DNA of 64,000 nucleotides, taken from assembly GCA_024642525.1 (NCBI GenBank), contig JAHEAX010000059.1:1-64000 (forward strand), read 5' to 3'. Positions 1 through 8,889 of the stretch are shown in pieces; positions within the stretch are counted from its first letter, which is position 1, and every line of letters begins with the position of its first letter. The stretch is from Erythrobacteraceae bacterium (GTDB taxonomy: Bacteria; Pseudomonadota; Alphaproteobacteria; Sphingomonadales; Sphingomonadaceae). Made by a program: the position numbers and the translations under genes. The notes under the pieces are model-generated. The model saw only the letters and a program-made list of their open reading frames with translations, was not told where the DNA came from and searched no databases.

Positions 1-326
1 TGGCCCTCGCGTTGCCGATAGGCGCGGCGCGCCCTCATCGTCCATCGTAGTTACGCTTTTCTGGCAGGCATATTGCTGTCCGGCTTGGTATTCTGCTGAT
101 CCTCCGTCATGACTATGCCGATTGTTCGGCTGTTTGCTTGCGGGGGTCTGAGACTATGAAATTATTACCTGCACCCCCGGGCCTTAATGTATCGCCCGAT
201 ACAAGTGATGGTGGCTTTACGTCGATGCTCTCAATATCTTCGGCGAAGGCATCTGCGATTATCGCCTGGTTCGATAAATATCCCGCCAGCGGCAAGTGAT
301 GCAGGCAAGGGCCGGAAACAGCTGAG

Positions 327-950
327 ATGCAATTGCGCGCGCCTGCCATACTGCTTTCTGCCCGTGCCCACGGCGAAACAGCCGTAATCGCGCGGCTTCT
401 GACCGAGCATGAAGGGTTGGTTGCAGCTTATATTGCGGGCGGACGCGGACGAATATTGCGTCCCGTGGTGATACCTGGAAATCTGGTGGAGTTGGACTTG
501 CGGTCAAAGTCCGAAAGCCAATTGCCATTCGCAAAGCTGGAACTGGTGCAAAGCAGGGGCCCGTGGCTGTCAGAACCGCTGCCTGCAGCTGCCATTTCCT
601 GGGTTTGCGCGCTTACTGCGACGGTTCTGCCGGAAAGGAATTCCTATCCCAACCTCTATCTTGCCTTGTCGGCATTGCTGGATGCAATCTGCAATGCGCC
701 ATCGGCGCGCGGCTGGGCAGAAGCGCTGGTAGCCTACGAAATGCTGCTTTTGCGCGAACTTGGATATGGAGGCGGCCCGCGCCCGGATGGTTCGGATTTT
801 GCAGCCGTGCTGGCGGCTTTTGAAAATCTGGCGGGTCCGATGGAACGCTACCTTCTTGCCGACCGGCGCGGCGATGTTATGGCCGCCCGCACGCTGCTGG
901 GCGCACGGCTCGCCCGGATCGAGGATCGGTCCGGCAAGGATAGGGACTAG
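327..950 (+). CDS. recO: DNA repair protein RecO
   Basis: 207 aa ORF with RecO N-terminal pattern (APAILLSARAHGETAVIARLLTEHEGLVAAYIAGGRGR). Confidence 0.9.
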   Translation: MQLRAPAILLSARAHGETAVIARLLTEHEGLVAAYIAGGRGRILRPVVIPGNLVELDLRSKSESQLPFAKLELVQSRGPWLSEPLPAAAISWVCALTATVLPERNSYPNLYLALSALLDAICNAPSARGWAEALVAYEMLLLRELGYGGGPRPDGSDFAAVLAAFENLAGPMERYLLADRRGDVMAARTLLGARLARIEDRSGKDRD

Positions 951-952
951 GC

Positions 953-2011
953 ATGAAAATCGCAGTTTTTGCAGGTGACGGGATCGGCACGGAAGTGACA
1001 CGCGAAGCCGTCAGGGTGCTGGAAGCCCTGCGCTTGCCGCGGCTGACATTGTTTGAAGGTGATGTCGGCGCAGCGGGATACCGCCGCCACGGCCACCCTT
1101 TGCCCCCTGAAACGCTGCAAATGGCCAAGAATTGCGATGCCATCCTGTTTGGCGCGGTGGGCGACCCATCGTGTGACGGGCTGGACCGGCACTTGCGCCC
1201 TGAACAGGCCGTCTTGGGCCTCAGGGCAGAATTGGGCCTGTTCGCCAATCTGCGCCCTGCAACAACATTTGCCGGGCTGGAAGCCATGTCGGCGCTGAAG
1301 CCGGAAATCGCCAGTCAGATCGATATGCTGATCATCCGCGAGTTGAACGGCGATGTCTATTTTGGCGAGAAAGGCATGCGCACCACTGCAGATGGGCGCC
1401 GCGAAGGGTGGGACATGATGTCCTATGCCGAAGACGAAGTGCGCCGCATTGCCCATATCGGCTTTCGCGCGGCGCAAGGCCGCAAGGGCAGGCTGACCAG
1501 TGTGGACAAGGCCAATGTGCTGGAAACCAGCCAGCTTTGGCGTGATGTGGTGACAGAAACCGCCGCAGAATATTCAGACGTAATGCTGGACCATCTCTAT
1601 GTCGACAATGCCGCGATGCAGCTGGTGCGGGCGCCCGGTCAATTTGACGTGGTGGTGACAGGCAATCTGTTCGGCGACATTTTATCGGACCAGGCCAGCA
1701 TGTGCGTGGGTTCGATCGGCCTGCTTGCGAGTGCATCCATGGGTGATCGGACAACCGAATTCGGCACTTTCGGCCTTTATGAACCGATTCATGGCAGCGC
1801 GCCCGACATTGCCGGGCATGGCATTGCAAACCCCATGGCAACCATCCTTTCGGCAGCCATGATGTTGCGCCATTCGTTCGGTCTGGAAGATGACGCTGCC
1901 CGCATTGAACGCGCTGTCAGCCTCGCCTTGAAAGACGGCATCCGGGGCGGCGATCTGGGCGGCACCATGGGCACCGAAGCAATTGGCGATGCGGTGCTGG
2001 AGCGCCTTTGA
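953..2011 (+). CDS. leuB: 3-isopropylmalate dehydrogenase
   Basis: 352 aa; GDGIGTEVTREAVRVL and DAILFGAVGDP...ELNGDVYFGEKG, typical of LeuB. Confidence 0.95.
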   Translation: MKIAVFAGDGIGTEVTREAVRVLEALRLPRLTLFEGDVGAAGYRRHGHPLPPETLQMAKNCDAILFGAVGDPSCDGLDRHLRPEQAVLGLRAELGLFANLRPATTFAGLEAMSALKPEIASQIDMLIIRELNGDVYFGEKGMRTTADGRREGWDMMSYAEDEVRRIAHIGFRAAQGRKGRLTSVDKANVLETSQLWRDVVTETAAEYSDVMLDHLYVDNAAMQLVRAPGQFDVVVTGNLFGDILSDQASMCVGSIGLLASASMGDRTTEFGTFGLYEPIHGSAPDIAGHGIANPMATILSAAMMLRHSFGLEDDAARIERAVSLALKDGIRGGDLGGTMGTEAIGDAVLERL

Positions 2012-2012
2012 T

Positions 2013-3107
2013 GTGAGCCTTGGCCTCGCCATTATTCTTCCGACGCTGAACGAACGCGTCAATCTTGCGCCGCTGGTTAGACGCCTCGAAGCGGCACTGG
2101 GCGAAGATGGTTGGGAAGCCATTATCGTCGATGACGACAGCGCTGATGGCACGGCCGATGAGGCGCGCAGGCTCTCCCGGTCTGACCCGCGCATCAGGAT
2201 TATCCAGCGCATCGGCAGGCGCGGCCTTGCATCGGCAGCGATCGAGGGGATTTGCGCCACGTCCGCGCCATTCGTCGCGGTGATGGATGCAGACCACCAG
2301 CATGACCCCGCCTTGCTTCGCCCCATGCTGGAAGCGGTGAAGCAGGGGCAATGCGATGTGGCGGTGGCATCGCGCTTTGTGGATGGCGGCAATGCCGATG
2401 GGCTGGCTGACAACACGAGAAAGCGTGGATCGAGGCTGGCAAACCGGCTGGCCCGCCAGATTACCGGCGTCAGACTGAGCGACCCGATGAGCGGATATTT
2501 CGTCATGTCTGCCGACCGTGTGCGGGCGCTGGCACCGCGCCTCTCCGGCATCGGCTTCAAGCTGTTGCTGGATATTCTGGCTGCGTCGGACGCACCTGTT
2601 CAGGTGCAGGAATTTCCGATGCAACTGGCGCAGCGGCGCGCAGGCGAAAGCAAACTTGACCGGGCGGTGATTTTCGAATTCCTGGTCGGGCTCTATGAAC
2701 GAAGCTTCGGGCAGATAATTCCGACCCGTTTTGCGCTGTTTGCCACGGTGGGCGCGCTGGGCGTTGTGGTCCATCTGGCAGTCCTGGGTATCATCTTCAT
2801 CGCAGCGGGCAGCGCCTTTGTGCTGGCGCAGGCTGCTGCGACCCTTGCTGCGATGAGTTTCAATTTCTGGCTGAACAACTGGCTGACATATCGCGACCAG
2901 CAAATCCGCGGGTTCCTGCCTTTGTTGAAAGGCTGGTCGGGTTTTTGCGCCACTTGCGCTGTTGGTGCCTTTGCCAATGTGGCAGCGGCTACCTTGCTGG
3001 AAAACGGCGGTGTGCACTGGGTGTTTTCAGCCATTGCGGGCATTATTCTGGGTTCGGTTTGGAATTACGCCCTTTCCAGCCGGTTCGTTTGGGGCCGCTT
3101 CCGCTAG
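2013..3107 (+). CDS. Family 2 glycosyltransferase (polyprenyl-phosphate mannosyltransferase/Dpm1-like) fused to GtrA-like membrane domain
   Basis: IILPTLNERVNLAPLVRRLE...IIVDDDSADGT...VAVMDADHQHDP GT2 motifs followed by four-helix GtrA-like C-terminus (FALFATVGALGVVVHLAVL...FNFWLNNWLTYRDQ); GTG start at 2013 preferred over the TTG at 1983. Confidence 0.88.
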   Translation: MSLGLAIILPTLNERVNLAPLVRRLEAALGEDGWEAIIVDDDSADGTADEARRLSRSDPRIRIIQRIGRRGLASAAIEGICATSAPFVAVMDADHQHDPALLRPMLEAVKQGQCDVAVASRFVDGGNADGLADNTRKRGSRLANRLARQITGVRLSDPMSGYFVMSADRVRALAPRLSGIGFKLLLDILAASDAPVQVQEFPMQLAQRRAGESKLDRAVIFEFLVGLYERSFGQIIPTRFALFATVGALGVVVHLAVLGIIFIAAGSAFVLAQAAATLAAMSFNFWLNNWLTYRDQQIRGFLPLLKGWSGFCATCAVGAFANVAAATLLENGGVHWVFSAIAGIILGSVWNYALSSRFVWGRFR

Positions 3108-4381
3108 CGCCAGCTGTCGAGCCACATCCATTTCTCGAAAGAGGCTGTGCCCGCCAGCTGGGCAGAACTGATGATCGGGTAAAACCCGATAAAGATTGTG
3201 ACGCTGCCGGCCAGAACAGCGAGCGGCAGCCACCTGATGCCGCGTTTCCAGAATTCATCCAGCGCCAGCGCCAAACCTGCCAGCAGGAAGCAACTGGGCA
3301 GGAAATAGTGATAATAGAACTGGACCGGCTTGTTCACGACCATCCAGAAAATGATGCTGGCGGTATAGAAGACGAAAATCGCCAATGCGTCCCACCGCTT
3401 TGCAGACACGCCTGCCCATGCGCACCATGCCATGGCAGGCAGGCCAAGCAGCATGGTCAGCGGATTTCCGATCAGCATCACGCCGCGCTGCGCGCCGTCC
3501 ACAGGTTCATACAGATACCAGATGGCGCGGATGTTCAGCATCCAGTCTGGCCATGTGCTCTGGTAAGGATGCGCCTGGATAACGGACGCCTGCATGGCTT
3601 CGATCTGCTGATGCAGGGCCATAAAGCCGCCGATTTGCAGCGGTTGGTCGGCCACAAAATAGGCAGGCAAGAATGTCAGCCAATAAATGCCCAGCGGCAC
3701 TATGCCGAGCCACAGGGCAGCTTCTGCCAGCGTAATACCGGGCACGGGCATGCCGCGCCTGCTCATCAACAATCGTCTCCGTCCGGCAAGTGCGCGAAGG
3801 ACCAGGAAACCGAGGCCGGGTATGATTGCCAGCGGCACCGCATTCCATTTGGATGCCATCGCCAGACCCAGCGCGATGCCGGCATTGGTAAGGCGTTTCC
3901 GGCCCGTTTCCGGTTCCCGCATGGCACCTGCCAACTGCCACAGGGCAATCGACATGAAACAGGCCATGAACACATCCAACATGGCAATGCGCGAATGGAC
4001 GAACAGGGCAAAACCGCTGAACAGCAGCACGCCAGCCGCGATGCTGGCAAAGCGCGAGCACGTCATGAACCACATTGCGCGGCACAGGGCGAACAGCGCG
4101 CCAGCACCTGCTGCCACGCAAAATATCCTCCAGCCAAGCGGCCGATCGCCAAATATGGCGATCCCGGCGGCGATGATTTCCTTGCCCAGCATGGGATGTT
4201 CGCGGTTGAGCCATGCTGACTGGTCGAGAAGAGCCCTTGCGGCAGGCAAATAATGCACTTCGTCGAAATAGGGCGCGGACGGGATTTGCAGCCGGATCAT
4301 CGCCAGGGCAGCAAAACCGGCCGCAATCAGCATCGTCAAGCCGATCGGATCATGTGTCTGCGGGCTGGCGCGTGTCATCAC
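3104..4381 (-). CDS. Dolichyl-phosphate-mannose--protein mannosyltransferase-like (PMT/GT39) membrane protein
   Basis: PYFDEVHYLPAARALL...NREHPMLGKEIIAAGIAIFGDRPLGWR, hydrophobic multi-TM protein with PMT-family N-terminal pattern. Confidence 0.85.
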   Translation of the reverse strand: MMTRASPQTHDPIGLTMLIAAGFAALAMIRLQIPSAPYFDEVHYLPAARALLDQSAWLNREHPMLGKEIIAAGIAIFGDRPLGWRIFCVAAGAGALFALCRAMWFMTCSRFASIAAGVLLFSGFALFVHSRIAMLDVFMACFMSIALWQLAGAMREPETGRKRLTNAGIALGLAMASKWNAVPLAIIPGLGFLVLRALAGRRRLLMSRRGMPVPGITLAEAALWLGIVPLGIYWLTFLPAYFVADQPLQIGGFMALHQQIEAMQASVIQAHPYQSTWPDWMLNIRAIWYLYEPVDGAQRGVMLIGNPLTMLLGLPAMAWCAWAGVSAKRWDALAIFVFYTASIIFWMVVNKPVQFYYHYFLPSCFLLAGLALALDEFWKRGIRWLPLAVLAGSVTIFIGFYPIISSAQLAGTASFEKWMWLDSWR

Positions 4382-4833
4382 TTGCAGGCTCTAGGCAGCG
4401 CCAGCGCCAGCGGCAAGAGACAAGCAGAGCCATTTTTTCTGGGCAGTGAAATTTTTCACTGGATTGACCGGCTATTCTCGCAGATAGGCGCATTATCACA
4501 ATGTAATAAAAGAGATTTTTTTGATTCTTTCAGTGGTATGCGCGGCGCTTGGTCACAAGGTCAGCCGTAGGCAGGTTTGGCATGATGGTGTGACATATCG
4601 CGGACCTTGCAAGCGGTGCCGCAAACATCTTGCACGCGGTACCAAAGGCTGGTCGATTCACCGCCAAACCAGGTGATCCGGCTCCTTTGCGGGCTTGTCT
4701 CACCGTAGTTCTGCGTCGTTTTGTCGGAAAATACCGTGTTTGCAGGCACTAAGCCGGTTTTTCAGGGAACCACCCCATGTTTCAGCCATTGGGCAACTGA
4801 ATGAAAAATATCAATTTATCAAAGGATGGCTTC

Positions 4834-5064
4834 ATGAAACTTCGTAATATCGCAATTGCCGCTGCCGCAGCCTCGCTTGCCGCTGCCCCTATTGCCGCTC
4901 AGGCGGCCACTTCCGCGGATCGCGCATCTGCGCCGGTTACCGAAGAAAGCGAACTGGCTGGCGGTATTGGCCCAGCAATCATCATCACTCTCATCGCTGC
5001 TGCCGGCATGGCATTCCTGCTGCTGACAGATGACGATGACAATGACGCGCCTATCAGCGCCTGA
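4834..5064 (+). CDS. Small secreted/membrane protein of unknown function
   Basis: MKLRNIAIAAAAASLAAAPIAAQA signal peptide, then SELAGG, a hydrophobic helix (IGPAIIITLIAAAGMAFLLL) and an acidic tail TDDDDNDAPISA; followed by a terminator. Confidence 0.7.
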   Translation: MKLRNIAIAAAAASLAAAPIAAQAATSADRASAPVTEESELAGGIGPAIIITLIAAAGMAFLLLTDDDDNDAPISA

Positions 5065-5086
5065 TTGATCATCAGCATAATACGGA

Positions 5087-5114
5087 AAACAGGGCGCTTT
5101 TGCCCTGTTTTTTG
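5087..5114 (+). terminator. Rho-independent terminator
   Basis: AAACAGGGC-gcttt-t-GCCCTGTTT followed by a T tract. Confidence 0.85.
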
Positions 5115-5165
5115 TTTGTGCTTACGACTACTGAAAGATCGCGACGCCGCCAGCCGATCGAACAC

Positions 5166-5240
5166 GGCAGGCATAAGACGACGCATTGGAAACAGTGGGT
5201 GAGATATTGCCGAGCTTATGCTTGCCCGCGCTTTCGCGCC
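5166..5240 (+). promoter_or_regulatory. Structured 5' leader of metZ (candidate regulatory RNA)
   Basis: 12-bp stem GGCAGGCATAAG(5166-5177)/CTTATGCTTGCC(5215-5226) enclosing a GAAA-tetraloop hairpin, followed by GCGC-TTTC-GCGC. Confidence 0.5.
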
Positions 5241-5258
5241 GTTCTAAACGCCGCGGTC

Positions 5259-6464
5259 ATGAAAAAGACCACTGGAACCGACCGTTCGATCACCAGAAAC
5301 TGGCGCCCGGCCACCCGCGCGATACGCGGGGGCACATGGCGCAGCGAACATGGCGAAACCAGTGAAGCGCTGTTCCTGACCTCCGGTTATACTTACGACG
5401 ATGCGGCGACAGTGGCGGCCCGCTTTGCCGGTGAAGACAGCGGAATGACCTATTCTCGCCTTCAGAACCCGACTGTTGCCATGCTGGAAGAGCGGATTTG
5501 CCTGATGGAAGGTGCAGAAGCTTGCCGCGCGCAGGCAAGTGGAATGGCGGCGATGACCGCCGCACTTCTTTGCCAATTGTCCGCAGGCGACCACTGTGTT
5601 GCAGCGCGGGCAGCTTTCGGTTCGTGCCGCTGGCTGGTCGACCATCTGCTGCCGCGGTTCGGGATTGAAACCACGGTCATCGACAGCGCTGACAATGATG
5701 CATGGGAACGTGCGATCCGCCCCAACACCAAGGTCTTCTTTTTCGAAACGCCAGCCAACCCCACGCTCGACATTGTCGATATTGCCCATGTTTGCGGCTT
5801 GGCCAAGGCGCATGGCATTGTCTCGGTCGTCGACAATGCTTTCTGTTCGCCAGCGTTGCAGCGGCCGATGGAATTTGGCGCGGATGTGGTGGCCTATTCC
5901 GCGACAAAGCTGATGGACGGGCAGGGCCGTGTCCTTGCTGGCGCCGTTTGCGGCAGTGCCAGTTTTATCAATGATGTACTGCTGCCGTTCCAGCGGAATA
6001 CCGGCCCCAACATCGCCCCGTTTAACGCATGGGTGGTGCTGAAGGGTCTGGAGACACTTTCCCTGCGGGCACACAAGCAGAGTGAAAATGCCCTGAAGCT
6101 GGGGCAGTTCATGGAAGATCGCGTGCCGACCATCCTTCACCCTGGTCTGGCGAGCCATCCGCGCCACGAACTGGCGATGCGCCAGATGGATGCCTGCGGG
6201 CCCATTTTCAGCTTCGTGGTCGATGACAGATCGCAGGCCCATGCCATTCTGGACGCGCTGGAACTGATCGATATTTCCAACAATATCGGCGATGCTCGCA
6301 GCCTGATGTGCCATCCCGCCAGCACCACCCACGCAGGCATGACTGCCGAAGACCGTGATGCGATGGGCGTTGCCGAAGGCATGCTGCGGATTAACGTCGG
6401 GCTGGAAGATGTGGACGATCTGATCGAGGATATGGACCGCGCGCTGAAGGCGGCTGGCCTGTAA
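5259..6464 (+). CDS. metZ: O-succinylhomoserine sulfhydrylase (PLP-dependent)
   Basis: NWRPATRAIRGGTWRSEHGETSEALFLTSGYTYD...MTYSRLQNPTVAMLEERI; PLP lysine motif YSATKLMDGQGR. Confidence 0.93.
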   Translation: MKKTTGTDRSITRNWRPATRAIRGGTWRSEHGETSEALFLTSGYTYDDAATVAARFAGEDSGMTYSRLQNPTVAMLEERICLMEGAEACRAQASGMAAMTAALLCQLSAGDHCVAARAAFGSCRWLVDHLLPRFGIETTVIDSADNDAWERAIRPNTKVFFFETPANPTLDIVDIAHVCGLAKAHGIVSVVDNAFCSPALQRPMEFGADVVAYSATKLMDGQGRVLAGAVCGSASFINDVLLPFQRNTGPNIAPFNAWVVLKGLETLSLRAHKQSENALKLGQFMEDRVPTILHPGLASHPRHELAMRQMDACGPIFSFVVDDRSQAHAILDALELIDISNNIGDARSLMCHPASTTHAGMTAEDRDAMGVAEGMLRINVGLEDVDDLIEDMDRALKAAGL

Positions 6465-6529
6465 ACGCCATAATTATTACCAAACTGCGAGGTCTTGCTG
6501 TATTTCCATGACGCGGACTCGGAGAAAAA

Positions 6530-7873
6530 ATGCAGCTTGAATTCCACTACGCATCGATAATCGCAAATTCCCAGGACGCGATTATCTCCAAGGACCTGCG
6601 AGGCCGGGTCCAGACATGGAATGCCGCTGCTGAACGCATTTTTGGCTGGACCGAGGATGAAATGGTCGGCCAGCCGATCGACCGGATCATTCCTGCCGGA
6701 CGCGAGCATGAAGAAAAGCATATTCTCGAGCGGATTGCCTGCGGCGAACAGGTTGGCCAGTTCTACACCGAACGCGTGCACAAAGCCGGACATCATGTCC
6801 CGATAGCTGCTGCCATTTCCCCTATTCTCGACGGGGCTGGGAAGGTCATCGGCGCGAGCAAGATTGCGCGCGATGTAAGTGAAGTGTTGGCAGACAAGGC
6901 CAGCCTGGAAGAAACGCAGGCCCGCTTCCGCCTGCTGGCGGACAATATCTCGCAGCTGACCTGGATCGCCCGCCCTGACGGCCATATCTTCTGGTATAAC
7001 AAGCGCTGGCACGATTACACTGGAGCCAGCCCGGAAGAAATGGAAGGGTGGGGCTGGACCAAAGTTCACCATCCTGACCATGTCGACCGCGTGGTTGAAC
7101 ATTTCGCGGCTAGCATCAATGCTGGCACGGAATGGGAAGATACTTTCCCCTTGCGCGGCGTGGACGGCAATTATCGGTGGTTTCTGAGCCGCGCCAAACC
7201 CATCCGCGACAGCAAGGGCAAGGTCATCCTATGGTTTGGCAGCAATACCGATGTGACCGCGCAGAAGGAGCAGGCCGAACAGATCCGTCTGTTGCTTCAG
7301 GAAGTGAACCACCGTTCGAAAAACACGCTCGCGCTTATCCAGGCGATTGCCCGCCGCAGTGCGCCTGCCGACAGCGATTTCGTGCGCAGCTTTCAGGGAC
7401 GGATTGCCGGCCTGTCGGTGAATCAGGATATTCTGATCAAGCGCGAGTGGCAATCTGTGCCGCTGGTAATCCTGATTGAACGCCAGCTTGAATTCCTGCG
7501 GCAGGGCGAGGGCCAGTTCGAAATTTCCGGGCCGGATCTGACCGTGAAGCCCACTTCCATCGAGATGTTGGGGCTTGCCTTGCACGAGCTTGGCACCAAT
7601 TCGATGAAATATGGCGCGTTGTCGGAGAAGGAAGGGCGGGTGTCTGTCACATGGCATCTGGAAGATGCTGGGCAGACGTTCTGCATGGAATGGCGCGAAA
7701 GCTGCGGGCCGGAGGTCATACCGCCCAGCCGGCGCGGTTTCGGCAGTGTGCTCATTGAAGATATACCCAGCCGTGCGCCCGGCGCCGTGGTGCGGCACGA
7801 ATTCCCGCAAACAGGTGTAATCTGGACATTTTGTTGCAACGCCAAAGCCATTCTGGAGATGGAAAGCGGCTGA
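6530..7873 (+). CDS. PAS-domain sensor histidine kinase, HWE/HisKA_2-type
   Basis: Two PAS modules, then EVNHRSKNTLALIQAIARRS and LALHELGTNSMKYGALS...MEWRESCGP, HWE-type kinase motifs. Confidence 0.88.
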   Translation: MQLEFHYASIIANSQDAIISKDLRGRVQTWNAAAERIFGWTEDEMVGQPIDRIIPAGREHEEKHILERIACGEQVGQFYTERVHKAGHHVPIAAAISPILDGAGKVIGASKIARDVSEVLADKASLEETQARFRLLADNISQLTWIARPDGHIFWYNKRWHDYTGASPEEMEGWGWTKVHHPDHVDRVVEHFAASINAGTEWEDTFPLRGVDGNYRWFLSRAKPIRDSKGKVILWFGSNTDVTAQKEQAEQIRLLLQEVNHRSKNTLALIQAIARRSAPADSDFVRSFQGRIAGLSVNQDILIKREWQSVPLVILIERQLEFLRQGEGQFEISGPDLTVKPTSIEMLGLALHELGTNSMKYGALSEKEGRVSVTWHLEDAGQTFCMEWRESCGPEVIPPSRRGFGSVLIEDIPSRAPGAVVRHEFPQTGVIWTFCCNAKAILEMESG

Positions 7874-7945
7874 TTTCTGAGGCCCTGATCCCCCTCGATT
7901 GGTCAATTGAACTGGAAAGGACTATATTGGCGGCGGTCGCGAAGC

Positions 7946-8695
7946 ATGGGGGTCATGATGTCTCGGCTATTCAGCATAATCTATGGATTGGCGTGCTACG
8001 CCATTTTCTTTGCAACCTTCCTCTATTTCATCGCATTTGTCGGTAATTTGCCGTGGGTTCCGCTGACCGTCGATACCGGCAATCCGGATGCGGTCGGGCT
8101 GGCAGGTGTGCTTACCAACCTAGCGCTGATTGCCCTGTTCGGTGTGCAACATTCAGTGATGGCGCGCCGCAGTTTCAAGAACAGCTGGACCAAAATGGTA
8201 TCTCCGCGCATCGAACGCAGCACCTATGTGCTGGCCAGTTCGGTTGTGCTCATCGTCTTGTATCTATTCTGGCGCCCGATGCCGCAAACCGTTTGGCAGG
8301 TAGAAAACCCGCTGTTGGTCAGCGCATTGTGGGCAGCATTCGGCCTTGGTTGGCTGATGGTCTTGCTGAGCACCTTCCTGCTCAACCATTTTGAACTGTT
8401 CGGCCTTGCCCAAGTAACCAGCCCTGCCAGGTCAGAGCCGTTGAAGCCCACTTTCAAGACGCCATTATTCTACAAGATCGTGCGGCATCCACTTTATACC
8501 GGCTTCCTCATCGCGTTCTGGGCGATACCGCATATGACGGTGGGCCACATGGTGCTGGCCGTGGGGATGAGCATCTATATCGCCATTGGCATCCACTACG
8601 AGGAAAAGGACCTGGTGGATGATTTCGGCGAGGACTACCTCACCTATCGTACCCGCGTCGGCTCGGTCATTCCCGGAATTGGCAAGCGCAGCTGA
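7946..8695 (+). CDS. mddA: Methanethiol S-methyltransferase-like (MddA/NnrU-type) integral membrane methyltransferase
   Basis: LFGVQHSVMARRSFKNSWTKMV, IERSTYVLASS, LLSTFLLNHFELFGLAQV, KTPLFYKIVRHPLYTGFLIAFWAIPHMTVGH, GIHYEEKDLVDDFGEDYLTYRTRV; start site uncertain. Confidence 0.72.
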   Translation: MGVMMSRLFSIIYGLACYAIFFATFLYFIAFVGNLPWVPLTVDTGNPDAVGLAGVLTNLALIALFGVQHSVMARRSFKNSWTKMVSPRIERSTYVLASSVVLIVLYLFWRPMPQTVWQVENPLLVSALWAAFGLGWLMVLLSTFLLNHFELFGLAQVTSPARSEPLKPTFKTPLFYKIVRHPLYTGFLIAFWAIPHMTVGHMVLAVGMSIYIAIGIHYEEKDLVDDFGEDYLTYRTRVGSVIPGIGKRS

Positions 8696-8889
8696 CTGAA
8701 TTTGCGCCCGCACCCGGCAGGTGGTCAGGCGCGGGCCCAACTCCATAATTTGCATATCGGGGGATGCCGGGTGCATCGCCTGTCCCGGGGTGTGATGTTG
8801 TGCATTGCAGCATTGTTGGCTAGGGCAAGCCAGTTTTCCGATAATGAATGCCTTCGCCAAACTGGCTGAGAGCCGAAAATCCACAGGAT

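Noticed and set aside
155-299. Small ORF upstream of recO (MKLLPAPPGLNVSPDTSDGGFTSMLSISSAKASAIIAWFDKYPASGK)
   Set aside because: Weak SD and no recognised family; too little evidence to call coding.
2945-4219. 424-aa plus-strand ORF antisense to the PMT gene
   Set aside because: His/Gln/Arg-rich low-quality translation typical of antisense frames; the minus strand encodes a clear membrane transferase.
4444-4461. CAGTGAAA-tt-TTTCACTG palindrome
   Set aside because: Short AT-rich palindrome near the PMT start; could be a chance hairpin and has no supporting context.
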